Positions 1-5,986 of a stretch of DNA of 9,256 nt are shown piece by piece. The DNA comes from an uncultured Emergencia sp. Lineage in GTDB: Bacteria; Bacillota; Clostridia; Peptostreptococcales; Anaerovoracaceae. Position 1 is the first letter of the stretch, and each line of letters opens with the position of its first letter. The position numbers and the translations under genes are program-made. Location of the stretch: NCBI GenBank assembly GCA_937997955.1, contig CALLDR010000110.1, positions 1-9,256 on the forward strand, given 5' to 3'. The notes below the pieces were generated by a model. That model was given only the letters and a program-made list of their open reading frames with translations. It made no database searches and was not told the DNA's origin.

Positions 1-433
1 GGTAGTATCTTTGGGAAAACAGCCGTAATTTGCAGTCTCAACCCGTGAGGGTGAGTGGATTGAAAGAGGTTCCCTGTTACGCCAAAAATTGACACACCTC
101 GGTCTCAACCCGTGAGGGTGAGTGGATTGAAAGTCTGATTGTCTCGTCAACCATCTTGAGGTCATTGTCGTCTCAACCCGTGAGGGTGAGTGGATTGAAA
201 GAACGGTTACAACAGTCCATTTGTTTCCCGATTTCGTCTCAACCCGTGAGGGTGAGTGGATTGAAAGAACCCCGTTTACGATCTGCAACGCGTCCTTAAT
301 CGTCTCAACCCGTGAGGGTGAGTGGATTGAAAGGTGGAAACCCGGCGTGGAGATCACGCAGGACATGGTCTCAACCCGTGAGGGTGAGTGGATTGAAAGT
401 CTGAATCAGCATGCAAGTCTGCTTCTCGCCCTT

Positions 434-466
434 GTCTCAACCCGTGAGGGTTGAGCGGATTGAAAG
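434..466 (+). repeat. Variant CRISPR repeat 7 (33 nt)
   Basis: This repeat differs from the six canonical copies by one inserted T and one T-to-C change (GGGTTGAGCGG in place of GGGTGAGTGG). The inserted T pairs with the A that is bulged in the canonical hairpin, giving a perfect 8-bp stem CTCAACCC / GGGTTGAG around loop GTGA. The ATTGAAAG handle is intact, so processing should still be possible. Confidence 0.93.
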
Positions 467-501
467 AGCGATCATATTCAGCAGGGGCGAAATAAGTTCG
501 G

Positions 502-533
502 GGATCAATCCGTGAGATTGATTGGATTAGATT
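502..533 (+). repeat. Degenerate CRISPR repeat 8, hairpin retained
   Basis: It sits at normal array spacing (35-nt spacer before, 32-nt after) and matches the canonical repeat at about 22 of 32 positions. The stem arms are rewritten but still pair perfectly: ATCAATC (504-510) with GATTGAT (516-522) around loop CGTGA. The 3' handle is lost (ATTAGATT in place of ATTGAAAG). Confidence 0.85.
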
Positions 534-565
534 GCTTGCTCCATTTTGAGCTGACGCAGGACATC

Positions 566-596
566 GTCTTAACCCGCCGGGCGAGCGTATTGAAAG
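566..596 (+). repeat. Degenerate terminal CRISPR repeat 9 (31 nt)
   Basis: This last recognisable repeat starts GTCTTAACCCG and ends ATTGAAAG. Relative to the canonical copy it has about six substitutions and one deleted base. The stem is reduced to CCC/GGG with a 3-nt loop plus weak outer pairing. The handle is intact, unlike in the preceding repeat. It shares a C at repeat position 22 with variant repeat 7, perhaps an older state of the repeat. Confidence 0.88.
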
Positions 597-638
597 TGTC
601 TCATCTGACTGATTTTTGTTTTATTCTTCCGCAGGTTG

Positions 639-656
639 TGGTAAAATTAATATAAT
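639..656 (+). promoter_or_regulatory. Probable promoter of the mntA-hepT pair
   Basis: A perfect TATAAT lies at 651-656, 26 bases before the start codon. An alternative extended -10, TG-G-TAAAAT, lies at 639-647. No good -35 hexamer stands 16-18 bases upstream of either, so the exact promoter is uncertain. The site falls directly after the last CRISPR repeat, in the 86-base gap before the gene. Confidence 0.5.
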
Positions 657-667
657 AGATTTTAGGG

Positions 668-673
668 AAGGAG
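668..673 (+). promoter_or_regulatory. Ribosome binding site of mntA
   Basis: AAGGAG lies 9 nt before the ATG at 683, near-ideal spacing, and supports that start. Confidence 0.8.
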
Positions 674-682
674 AAAGGGCAT

Positions 683-976
683 ATGCTGAGTATTGGTCAG
701 ATTAAAAAGGCAGTCGCTGATGTTGCGATGAATTATCCGATTAAAAGTGTCCAACTCTTTGGTTCCTATGCTGACGGATGCCAAGATGAAGGAAGCGACG
801 TTGACGTGCTTGTGGAATTTACACATGACCCTGTCTCTTTGCTAAAATTTTTTGGATTTCAGCAGGAGCTTGCGGACACTCTGGGTATCCCGGTAGACAT
901 TGTTAAATTCCCTCTCTCAAAGGAAGCTGAGAAAACTCTTGCAATAGATCGGACGGTGATGCTTTATGGTAAATGA
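683..976 (+). CDS. mntA: MntA-family nucleotidyltransferase antitoxin
   Basis: A 97-aa minimal nucleotidyltransferase, full length for the MNT antitoxin family. The defining motif is clear: GS at residues 27-28, then ten residues, then D39-x-D41 (GSYADG...SDVDVLVEF), with a probable third metal-binding acid at D72 (VDIVK). Members of the family transfer AMP from ATP onto a tyrosine of the partner HepT toxin and so silence it in the cytoplasm. The ATG at 683 has a strong AAGGAG site. The 3' end overlaps the hepT start by 11 bases, which indicates co-transcription and coupled translation. All catalytic residues are present, so this half of the pair should be functional although its partner is frameshifted. 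The AMP-transfer role is family knowledge and is not shown by the sequence itself. Confidence 0.9.
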   Translation: MLSIGQIKKAVADVAMNYPIKSVQLFGSYADGCQDEGSDVDVLVEFTHDPVSLLKFFGFQQELADTLGIPVDIVKFPLSKEAEKTLAIDRTVMLYGK

Positions 977-1312
977 TTCACATAGAGATTTTGTTATTAC
1001 ATCAAAGATTCTACAAGAAATAAAAGATATCAAAACCTTCACAGAAGGTGTATCCTTAGAGGAATATCTTGATGATTTGAAAACTCAGAAAGCTGTAGCA
1101 ATGTCTTTGATCAATATTGGGGAACTGTGCGGCGCATATTCTCAGAGATTTCTTGAAGAGTACAAATCTGTTCCATGGCGTCAAATCCGCGCACTACGAA
1201 ACATGCCGCTCATAAATATGAGACAATTTCACATTCTGATGTATGGGAAACGATTTCAATGGATATTCCTGAATTAGAAACAGTTTTGAAGACCGCAATA
1301 GGCGTAAAGTGA
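966..1312 (+). pseudogene. hepT: HepT-like HEPN RNase toxin, frameshifted
   Basis: As read, the frame from ATG 966 stops at 1277 (103 aa), but its last ~23 residues do not resemble the family. Family HepT toxins are all-helical HEPN ribonucleases with an R-x4-H-x-Y motif; R and H cut RNA and Y is the residue AMPylated by MntA. Here the frame reads ...LRNMP up to base 1208. Adding one base at about 1206 gives RNMAAHKY, an exact R-x4-H-x-Y. It then continues in frame through VWETISMDIPELE to a TGA at 1310-1312, giving a 115-aa protein of normal family length. One G therefore seems to be missing from ATGGCCGCT. The open, family-like tail points to a very recent mutation or a sequencing/assembly error. 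If real, the toxin has lost H, Y and its last helix. Confidence 0.85.
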
Positions 1313-1341
1313 CATCGTCTGTAAGTGAATAAGTAATATTT

Positions 1342-1370
1342 AAAGAAGGCCGGAAATCCCGACCTTCTTT
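1342..1370 (-). terminator. Terminator of secreted protein A, possibly bidirectional
   Basis: The stem AAAGAAGG-c-CGG / CCG-a-CCTTCTTT has one mismatch and a 5-nt loop. It lies about 36 bases past the stop codon of the 955-aa gene. On the + strand it follows hepT and is trailed by a T-rich ATGATTTTTG, so it may serve both converging units. A near copy follows the second paralog. Confidence 0.8.
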
Positions 1371-1712
1371 ATGATTTTTGATTCAGTTTCGCTTTGATCG
1401 AATCGATTATTTAGCGATTCTGTAAGCTTTGTTGGACCAGTCAGAGTAGTAGGTCTTGCCGTCAACTACTTTGTAAGCGCGAACCTTGTAGTAGTATCTG
1501 GTTCCCTTCTTCAAAGACTTGGTGTTCTTATAGGTCTGTTTAGCAGTTGTGAAGATTGGCTTGGTGCCGAATCCGCTGTTCTTCTTAACAGATCTGTAGA
1601 TCTGATATCCGTCAGCGGCGGAGGCATCGCCCTTTACAGTCCATCTCACTGTGATGGCACCCTTTACTGCGGAAGAACCAGCAGTGATCTTCAAAGCTTC
1701 GACGGCTTTGAT
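1342..1712 (-). repeat. Direct repeat, 3' block, copy A (FnIII-like domain plus terminator)
   Basis: This block holds the last 101 codons, stop codon and terminator of paralog A, and matches 5961-6328. The encoded domains are identical at about 90 of 101 residues. The noncoding tail is less similar but still alignable up to the first base of the terminator stem, where similarity ends sharply. Confidence 0.9.
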
Positions 1713-4274
1713 CTCGAGCTGCAGAATCTGAGAATCCGCAGACTCCATCTTCAGATAGGACTTAAGAACATTTGTGTAAACTGAACTACCTGTTCCATAG
1801 GTGTTTTCTAAAAATGCTTTCAGATATTCTTCTGTATATCCGTTTTCTTCTGCCAGTCTTACTACTTCAGCATATGCTTCTTTTGCAGCCTCAACGGCAG
1901 CTTTGTCAGCAGCGGTCACTGGTGTAGGAATCTGACCTGCTTTGTTGATGAAATCCTGAACGGCAGCTTTTTCATATTTTTCGTTGATTATAGCAATGCC
2001 GTTAACATATGGAGATTCTTCTCCCCAGTTGTCTTCATATGCAGCTTCTAAAGCGTTCAGTGCCAGAACGGTGGCCTTATCTGCAACAGTGATATCCTTG
2101 TTCGCAAGGCCTGCATAAGCTGCAAGAATTTCAGCTTTGTCAAGATACTTTAATCTGGCTTCTGCAGATGTCAGGTTGTTATAGTTGGTAACCTTTGATA
2201 AAACGGCGCCTGGAATAGCCTCATAAGCATCATAGGCTTCTCTTGCTGCAACAATCTTATCTCTGCTGGCCTGTGTTACAGGAGTTTCAATTGCAGCAAT
2301 CAGATCTACAACATTCTTTGCAGCAGCTGCAATCTCATCTTCCGTCTTTGCCTTAGCGATCTCTGTGTTGAAAATCGAGTTGTAGGCTTTGACCATTTCA
2401 TCGTATGCATCCGCTGCACTTACATTAACGTCTCCCGCGCGGCAAGCCGCTACCTTTAATTCCTCAGCAATTGCAGTTTTGATTGCAGCTATCGTAGCAT
2501 CACTATATCCGGTTTTGCCAACAAAGTAAGCATCAACATCTCTCTTTAAGAGTCCAGCAAAGCTGGCAGCGGATCCTACAGGTGTGTTATTTAATGCTGT
2601 GTTAACAGCGCTGCTAGCAACAACCACCGCACATTCATCATCAGTAAGATATGCATCTACTGCTTTCTGGAATCCAGCTACGATGCTCTGAATTTCTTTT
2701 ACTGTCGTCGCAGCTTTGACGTCTGCAATTGCGGAATCTCTTAAAGCGTCAATTGCAGCTAATCTTTCCAGCGATGCATATGCTGCATCATCATAGTTTT
2801 CAGTAGGCGCAATCGCTTTGCTTCCAGATGTAGCTAACTTGTCTAATGCATCGACTCTAGCTTTTGCAAGGGCAACTTCAGCTCTTGCAAGAGTATCTGC
2901 GTAATTGTCCATATAGTTCTTAACGCCAGTCTGGGTTGCTATAGAACCATCTTTAATCTGCTGGATGGCAGTCTCTAAGATTGTGTTAATGACATCTGCG
3001 TCATATTTTAGTTCTGTAGAACCGTCTACATAAGTGGTTTTCAGCGTGTTAGCATAGGATGTAGCATAGGCAATTAATTTTTCGATACCGGCAACTTCTT
3101 CAACGGCATCCTCAAAGTCGTCCCAGCTTGCGAATGCTGTCTGGTATTCTCCAGCAATACCGGCAAGTGCTTCATAAGCCATCTTAGGTGTGTAATACTG
3201 GTCAATCTGGATTTCTCCGATTCTGGAAGTATAGGAACCTAATAAGGTGGTCATATTTGCAGGTAAAGCAGCAAGCTTCTCCTGAGCCTTTGCCTTGTCC
3301 TTTTCAGCGGTTGCTGGATCGGCAATGGCTTCCTGAAGTGTTTTAGTTGTAGCTTCCTCAAATGCCTGCGCCGCAGCTTCCATGTCTTTGGTCAGCTTGC
3401 TCTCGTAAGCTGTCAGAGCGGACTGTCTGTCAGCTAAAGTCATGAAATATTTGTGATCTGCGTCAGCATATGCGTTAAAGAACGCAGCGGCAGCGGAGTT
3501 ACCTGTCTTAAAAGTACCATTAAATGCAGAAACAGCGGCTCTGATCGCTGCTACAGTCACAGCATCAGTAGTAGCTGAGCCGGTAGCCTCAAAAGCGTTT
3601 ACTGTTTCTTTTGCATCTTTTACAGTTGCAGCCAGCATATCGGCTTCAGAAACGCCAGCAACATATTTTCTGTCATCCAATTTGATATACGTATAGCTGG
3701 AACCGTCCGGCTTCATGTAATCTTCTGCAGAATATGCGGCAGCATTGTCTTCTGCGGTTTTAATCGCAGCTAAGGCCGCAGCTTTATCCAGCTCAACCTG
3801 CTTTTTAAACGCTGTGTTGTAGGTCTTTCCATTGTCACCAGATTCAAATGCTACGTTTAATACTTTGCTATAAGTATTTACATCTGCCCATACAGCAGCA
3901 ACCTCTGCAACTTCAGCTTCAGACAAAGTGCCATTCTTTGCGAGCGCATAAGCTTTGTCGTAAATTTTTTGGTTGTAAACATTGGTTACTAACTGTGCAA
4001 TAGCATAGTCAACAGCTTCTTCTGACAAAAGAGCATTAAATTCAGTTCTCATATTATAGCCGGCGATTGCAGTTACATAACCGCCCGTATAAGAAATCTT
4101 GCTCTTTGCTTCTGCTACAACTTCAGCCAATTCATCCTGCTGTTGTTTGACTACGTCACTAGCATAGGATGTAGCATTGTAATCTGTAGTATCTGCAAAC
4201 GCAGTTCCCACAGCCGAGAAGCTGTAAGTGAAGACAACTGACAATGCAAGAAGCACTGTTAAAAATTTCTTCAT
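1407..4274 (-). CDS. Large secreted Ala-rich helical protein with C-terminal FnIII-like domain (paralog A)
   Basis: This 955-aa protein begins with a Sec signal peptide: KK at residues 2-3, a hydrophobic core, and predicted cleavage after AFA at residue 27. Residues ~28-854 are Ala-rich and mostly helical, with low-complexity amphipathic segments. At least two units follow the pattern P-V-T-x-A-x-[DR]-x-x-x-[VI]-x-A-A-x-E-A-Y (about residues 664 and 785). Residues ~855-955 form a compact beta-type domain with fibronectin-III features (DGYQIYRS, GTRYYYKVRAY, YYSDWSNKAY). There is no LPXTG motif, C-terminal membrane segment or S-layer-homology domain, so it is secreted or held at the wall non-covalently. 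GGGAGGA lies 9 nt before the ATG. It is monocistronic with its own promoter and terminator. Both ends match the 892-aa paralog while the centre does not. The function is not recognised; an adhesin or surface-coat role is only a guess. Confidence 0.9.
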   Translation of the reverse strand: MKKFLTVLLALSVVFTYSFSAVGTAFADTTDYNATSYASDVVKQQQDELAEVVAEAKSKISYTGGYVTAIAGYNMRTEFNALLSEEAVDYAIAQLVTNVYNQKIYDKAYALAKNGTLSEAEVAEVAAVWADVNTYSKVLNVAFESGDNGKTYNTAFKKQVELDKAAALAAIKTAEDNAAAYSAEDYMKPDGSSYTYIKLDDRKYVAGVSEADMLAATVKDAKETVNAFEATGSATTDAVTVAAIRAAVSAFNGTFKTGNSAAAAFFNAYADADHKYFMTLADRQSALTAYESKLTKDMEAAAQAFEEATTKTLQEAIADPATAEKDKAKAQEKLAALPANMTTLLGSYTSRIGEIQIDQYYTPKMAYEALAGIAGEYQTAFASWDDFEDAVEEVAGIEKLIAYATSYANTLKTTYVDGSTELKYDADVINTILETAIQQIKDGSIATQTGVKNYMDNYADTLARAEVALAKARVDALDKLATSGSKAIAPTENYDDAAYASLERLAAIDALRDSAIADVKAATTVKEIQSIVAGFQKAVDAYLTDDECAVVVASSAVNTALNNTPVGSAASFAGLLKRDVDAYFVGKTGYSDATIAAIKTAIAEELKVAACRAGDVNVSAADAYDEMVKAYNSIFNTEIAKAKTEDEIAAAAKNVVDLIAAIETPVTQASRDKIVAAREAYDAYEAIPGAVLSKVTNYNNLTSAEARLKYLDKAEILAAYAGLANKDITVADKATVLALNALEAAYEDNWGEESPYVNGIAIINEKYEKAAVQDFINKAGQIPTPVTAADKAAVEAAKEAYAEVVRLAEENGYTEEYLKAFLENTYGTGSSVYTNVLKSYLKMESADSQILQLEIKAVEALKITAGSSAVKGAITVRWTVKGDASAADGYQIYRSVKKNSGFGTKPIFTTAKQTYKNTKSLKKGTRYYYKVRAYKVVDGKTYYSDWSNKAYRIAK

Positions 4275-4283
4275 TTTAAGAAT

Positions 4284-4290
4284 TCCTCCC
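4284..4290 (-). promoter_or_regulatory. Ribosome binding site of paralog A
   Basis: GGGAGGA (- strand) stands 9 nt before the ATG at 4274 and fixes the start ahead of a proper signal peptide. An identical site at 8711-8717 serves paralog B. Confidence 0.85.
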
Positions 4291-4313
4291 TCTTTTTAGT
4301 TCTTTGTTTTAAG

Positions 4314-4342
4314 ATTATAGTTATACGCGTTTTTGCGCAAAA
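4314..4342 (-). promoter_or_regulatory. Promoter of paralog A with palindromic operator candidate
   Basis: On the - strand a perfect TATAAT lies at 4319-4314, about 40 bases before the start codon. The -35 region falls in a perfect 12-bp palindrome, TTTTGCGCAAAA (4331-4342). TTGCGC is 15 bases and TTTTGC 17 bases from the -10, so no consensus -35 is present. A palindrome at this position could be a regulator site. Confidence 0.65.
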
Positions 4343-4408
4343 CTGATAAATGAAATTACAGTTCACAATGATTTCCAGGAATCGGTGATAAATGTTGGAA
4401 TTTCAATG

Positions 4409-4630
4409 GATATAGGGTTTAAAAGGTTTGTGCGTGCTGGGGAGGAAACCTATTGATGCACGTATCGAAAAAGGCGACAATTGCACATTATTTTAATAAA
4501 CTTTAATGTATCGTTGCCGAAGAAAATGGGGTACAGTATGGAATTGCCTGACAAGATAAGCATAACATAAAAGAAGGTCGTTTTCTGACCTTCTCTGTGT
4601 TTGCATCGATGGAGTTTTGTTCGTCCGGCT
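4409..4630. other. Intergenic region between paralog A and the zeta-toxin operon
   Basis: Apart from the operon terminator at 4572-4594, I see no gene, RNA or mobile element here. It bears no resemblance to the sequence at the matching position upstream of paralog B. Confidence 0.6.
4572..4594 (-). terminator. Terminator of the zeta-toxin operon
   Basis: The perfect 8-bp stem AGAAGGTC / GACCTTCT has a 7-nt loop and is followed on the - strand by TTTATGTTATG. It lies about 36 bases past the toxin stop codon. The AGAAGG/CCTTCT core recurs in the terminators of both paralogs. Confidence 0.8.
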
Positions 4631-5230
4631 TCACTTTGATGGTTCGTTGAGGTTTCGATACAAAGCATCTTTGATTCCTGTAAGATGCTGTATATCTTCT
4701 GCTGACCAGATTGAATCAATCGGATCGTAATAATAAAGCGTTTTCCGTTTCTTAAAAATCCGGTATAGGGATTCGGAATTATCATAAACGTGAACAATAT
4801 CACAGGTATTGATCAAATCTGGAACCAGTTTTATGGCCCTTTGATAGCGGGTGATGATTTTTTCTTTTGGCACATCATGTCCACCGCCTAAGGCACGGAG
4901 TTTAACCCTGGCCACATTGATTGCCGGATCAGCGGTTAAAACGTAGTAGCATTTGATGAAGTATCCATTTGCCTTTGCGTCCTTCAGAAGCATCAAATTC
5001 CGATCAGTAGATAATACGGTCTCAAAGGAAAAATCGCTGCCACGTTTCAGGTTTTCCCGTCTGAGCTGATCTGCCTTTACAGCAGCCTCCAAATCCGAAC
5101 ATTTGATGGTCGCCTTTATTTCATCGGCATTGATATAGTCGTAAGGTGGCTTCAAAAGAGATGTTATGGTGCTTTTGCCGGAACCGTTTGGTCCCGCAAA
5201 GACGATGATCTCAGGTTTTATCTCTGTCAT
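4631..5230 (-). CDS. Zeta-toxin-like P-loop kinase
   Basis: A 199-aa P-loop protein of the zeta-toxin / UDP-N-acetylglucosamine kinase type. The Walker A is GPNGSGKST at residues 13-21 with K19. Next come NADEI (34-38), whose D36 matches the family's catalytic acid, FSFETVLS (67-74), and the arginine-rich R112...GGGHDVP...R128 segment that in this family holds phosphate-contacting arginines. Characterised zeta toxins phosphorylate the 3'-OH of UDP-GlcNAc and block wall synthesis; other relatives act on different substrates or are uncharacterised, so the substrate here is inferred only. The ATG at 5230 overlaps the upstream gene's TGA by 4 nt (ATGA), a sign of translational coupling with a small partner. 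Length is typical of the small chromosomal zeta-like group and shorter than plasmid zeta proteins. Confidence 0.85.
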   Translation of the reverse strand: MTEIKPEIIVFAGPNGSGKSTITSLLKPPYDYINADEIKATIKCSDLEAAVKADQLRRENLKRGSDFSFETVLSTDRNLMLLKDAKANGYFIKCYYVLTADPAINVARVKLRALGGGHDVPKEKIITRYQRAIKLVPDLINTCDIVHVYDNSESLYRIFKKRKTLYYYDPIDSIWSAEDIQHLTGIKDALYRNLNEPSK

Positions 5231-5454
5231 ACTTCATTCCCTTTATCAAATTCATCCATGTCAATGCGGGTTCCGTCGGAATAGCATGCGTACACTTTGC
5301 CGCTGGCTTTATCAAAAACTGCAATAGGAAGGTCTAATGCCCGGCGTTTTTCAAGTTCCAGTTCTACTGCTTTTTTTGCCCGGCGGACACTCTCTGCATC
5401 TGTCAGGTTCCGTTCTCGTCTGACGACGTCAGCACGCGAAAGCTGGTTGTTCAT
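5227..5454 (-). CDS. Small probable antitoxin paired with the zeta-like toxin
   Basis: This 75-aa charged protein is the first gene of the operon. Residues ~5-40 look like one or two long Arg/Glu-rich helices (RADVVRRERNL, ESVRRAKKAVELELEKRR). A short beta-like tail follows: PIAVFDKASGKVYACYSDGTRI. I chose the ATG at 5454. The GTG at 5463, three codons earlier, overlaps the ribosome binding site, whereas GGAGG at 5467-5463 stands an ideal 8 nt from this ATG. The stop overlaps the toxin start by 4 nt. Gene order, size and coupling suggest an antitoxin. I see no helix-turn-helix and no clear likeness to epsilon or PezA, so the assignment rests on context plus resemblance to small partners of chromosomal zeta-like kinases. 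Confidence 0.75.
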   Translation of the reverse strand: MNNQLSRADVVRRERNLTDAESVRRAKKAVELELEKRRALDLPIAVFDKASGKVYACYSDGTRIDMDEFDKGNEV

Positions 5455-5462
5455 ATCCTGCA

Positions 5463-5467
5463 CCTCC
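5463..5467 (-). promoter_or_regulatory. Ribosome binding site deciding the antitoxin start
   Basis: GGAGG on the - strand lies 8 nt before the ATG at 5454. It overlaps the first base of the upstream in-frame GTG (5463-5461), which rules that GTG out as a practical start. Confidence 0.85.
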
Positions 5468-5473
5468 GATTAC

Positions 5474-5490
5474 TCATAATCAATATATGA
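5474..5490. promoter_or_regulatory. Possible operator (inverted repeat) of the antitoxin-toxin operon
   Basis: TCATA (5474-5478) and TATGA (5486-5490) are inverted around 7 bases, just downstream of the -10 and probably over the transcription start. Toxin-antitoxin operons are often autorepressed at such sites, but a 5-bp arm is short and could be chance. Confidence 0.3.
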
Positions 5491-5492
5491 AT

Positions 5493-5521
5493 ATTATACC
5501 CGAAAAGATAGAATGGCACAA
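5493..5521 (-). promoter_or_regulatory. Promoter of the antitoxin-toxin operon
   Basis: On the - strand TTGTGC (5521-5516), a 17-base spacer and TATAAT (5498-5493) form a near-consensus sigma-A promoter 38 bases before the antitoxin ATG. It is the best promoter in the window. Confidence 0.85.
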
Positions 5522-5960
5522 CAGAAAGTACTGATGTTTTTATTCTGCAGAAGCGTGGAATTTGTAAAAAAGGGTACCTGGACTTGCAGGAAAATGCTTA
5601 CTTGAAGAAAAAGAAACTTGCTAATATGGCCGATACTCGAATCTGGGGAATGGGCAATTGACTTCATCTATCGATTGGATTTTTACGTGGATAAGACTGT
5701 GCTTATTACATATATGAGACAGATACATTGAAAAGATTGACCATAGATGTGGTTTAGGGATACCTGATCAGACGGGAAGCATTATTCGCATACTGCCTGA
5801 TTCGTCGTCGCAGTCCTCACGGATACTCAATGCATGTACAGTAATGCTCTGGAAGAGATAAAAAGAAGAGTATATCAACACGATTGAAAAGGCTGAGGTC
5901 TGCCATGCTATCGAGAAAATTTTGGTCATTTAATCGAAAATGAAAATTTGGTGTTATGAA
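5522..5960. other. Gene-free interval upstream of the zeta operon, with possible decayed coding sequence
   Basis: There is no open frame of useful length on either strand. Short runs on the + strand read like protein but are broken by stops and frame changes; see the candidate recombinase remnant at 5581-5731. A later run, around 5865-5931, reads EEYINTIEKAEV...IEKIL and is also unsupported by a start. The interval looks like decayed genes rather than regulatory DNA. Confidence 0.5.
5581..5731 (+). pseudogene. Possible remnant of a large serine recombinase C-terminus
   Basis: One frame from 5581 reads DLQENAYLKKKKLANM and stops within ~27 codons. A second frame, open from 5606 to the TGA at 5729-5731, reads ...IDFIYRLDFYVDKTVLITY. 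That pattern (F-I-x3-[hydrophobic]-x2-Y-x-D-K...TY) resembles the end of clostridial large serine recombinases (F-V-N-A-[VI]-Y-L-Y-D-D-K-...-T-[FY]-N). No catalytic domain is present. The match is short and from memory, so this is a lead rather than an identification. Confidence 0.25.
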
Positions 5961-5986
5961 AAGAAGGCCGGTATTCCGACCTTCTT
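5961..5986 (-). terminator. Terminator of secreted protein B
   Basis: The stem AAGAAGG-c-CGG / CCG-a-CCTTCTT has a 4-nt loop and the same single mismatch position as the terminator of paralog A. It lies about 36 bases past the stop codon and is followed by TTCATAAC on the - strand. Confidence 0.8.

Larger units (their letters stand above)
1..596 (+). CRISPR. CRISPR array, type I-C-like, leader-distal end
   Basis: Six identical 32-nt repeats start at 35, 102, 170, 236, 302 and 368, followed by diverged repeats at 434, 502 and 566. Spacers are 34-36 nt, except the last, which is 32 nt. Bases 1-34 are exactly one spacer length, so a further repeat probably ends just before base 1. Each canonical repeat begins GTCTCAACCC and ends GTGGATTGAAAG. 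The ATTGAAAG 3' end is the usual crRNA 5' handle, and repeat length plus the GTGGATTGAAA ending match type I-C arrays. The repeat folds as CTC-A-ACCC / GGGT-GAG with loop GTGA and one bulged A. Decay increases to the right, so transcription should run left to right with the leader beyond the left edge. No cas gene is in the window, so the subtype rests on the repeat alone. Confidence 0.97.
4191..4408 (-). repeat. Direct repeat, 5' block, copy A (promoter, UTR, signal peptide)
   Basis: This block matches 8618-8835 without gaps and with about six mismatches in 218 bases by eye. It covers the 28 signal-peptide codons, the 5' UTR, the promoter and about 60 further upstream bases. Similarity stops abruptly at 4408/8835. 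The coding differences inside the signal peptide are silent. Confidence 0.92.

Noticed and set aside
221..454. 77-codon open frame with a repeated VSTREGEWIE motif
   Set aside because: It is the translation of CRISPR repeats and spacers; the apparent protein repeat is the DNA repeat read in frame.
502..682. A CreTA-like arrangement: degenerate repeats plus spacer next to a toxin-antitoxin promoter
   Set aside because: CreA-type RNAs need a spacer partly matching the toxin promoter. I compared spacers 7 and 8 with 597-682 on both strands and saw only a 6-base match (CGCAGG), with no seed match at the spacer 5' end.
1206..1220. Programmed ribosomal frameshift in hepT instead of mutation
   Set aside because: No slippery heptamer, downstream pseudoknot or stimulatory Shine-Dalgarno sequence is visible at the shift point.
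1407..1712. Sortase (LPXTG) or S-layer-homology anchoring of the two secreted proteins
   Set aside because: Neither C-terminus has an LPXTG-like motif, hydrophobic helix with basic tail, or SLH repeats; both end in the FnIII-like domain at ...YRIAK.
4450..4803. 117-codon open frame on the - strand
   Set aside because: It overlaps the end of the zeta-like gene in another frame, spans that operon's terminator, and has no family-like sequence.
5297..5479. 60-codon + strand frame
   Set aside because: It is an antisense shadow of the small antitoxin gene, rich in Ser/Arg from reversed codons, with no ribosome binding site.
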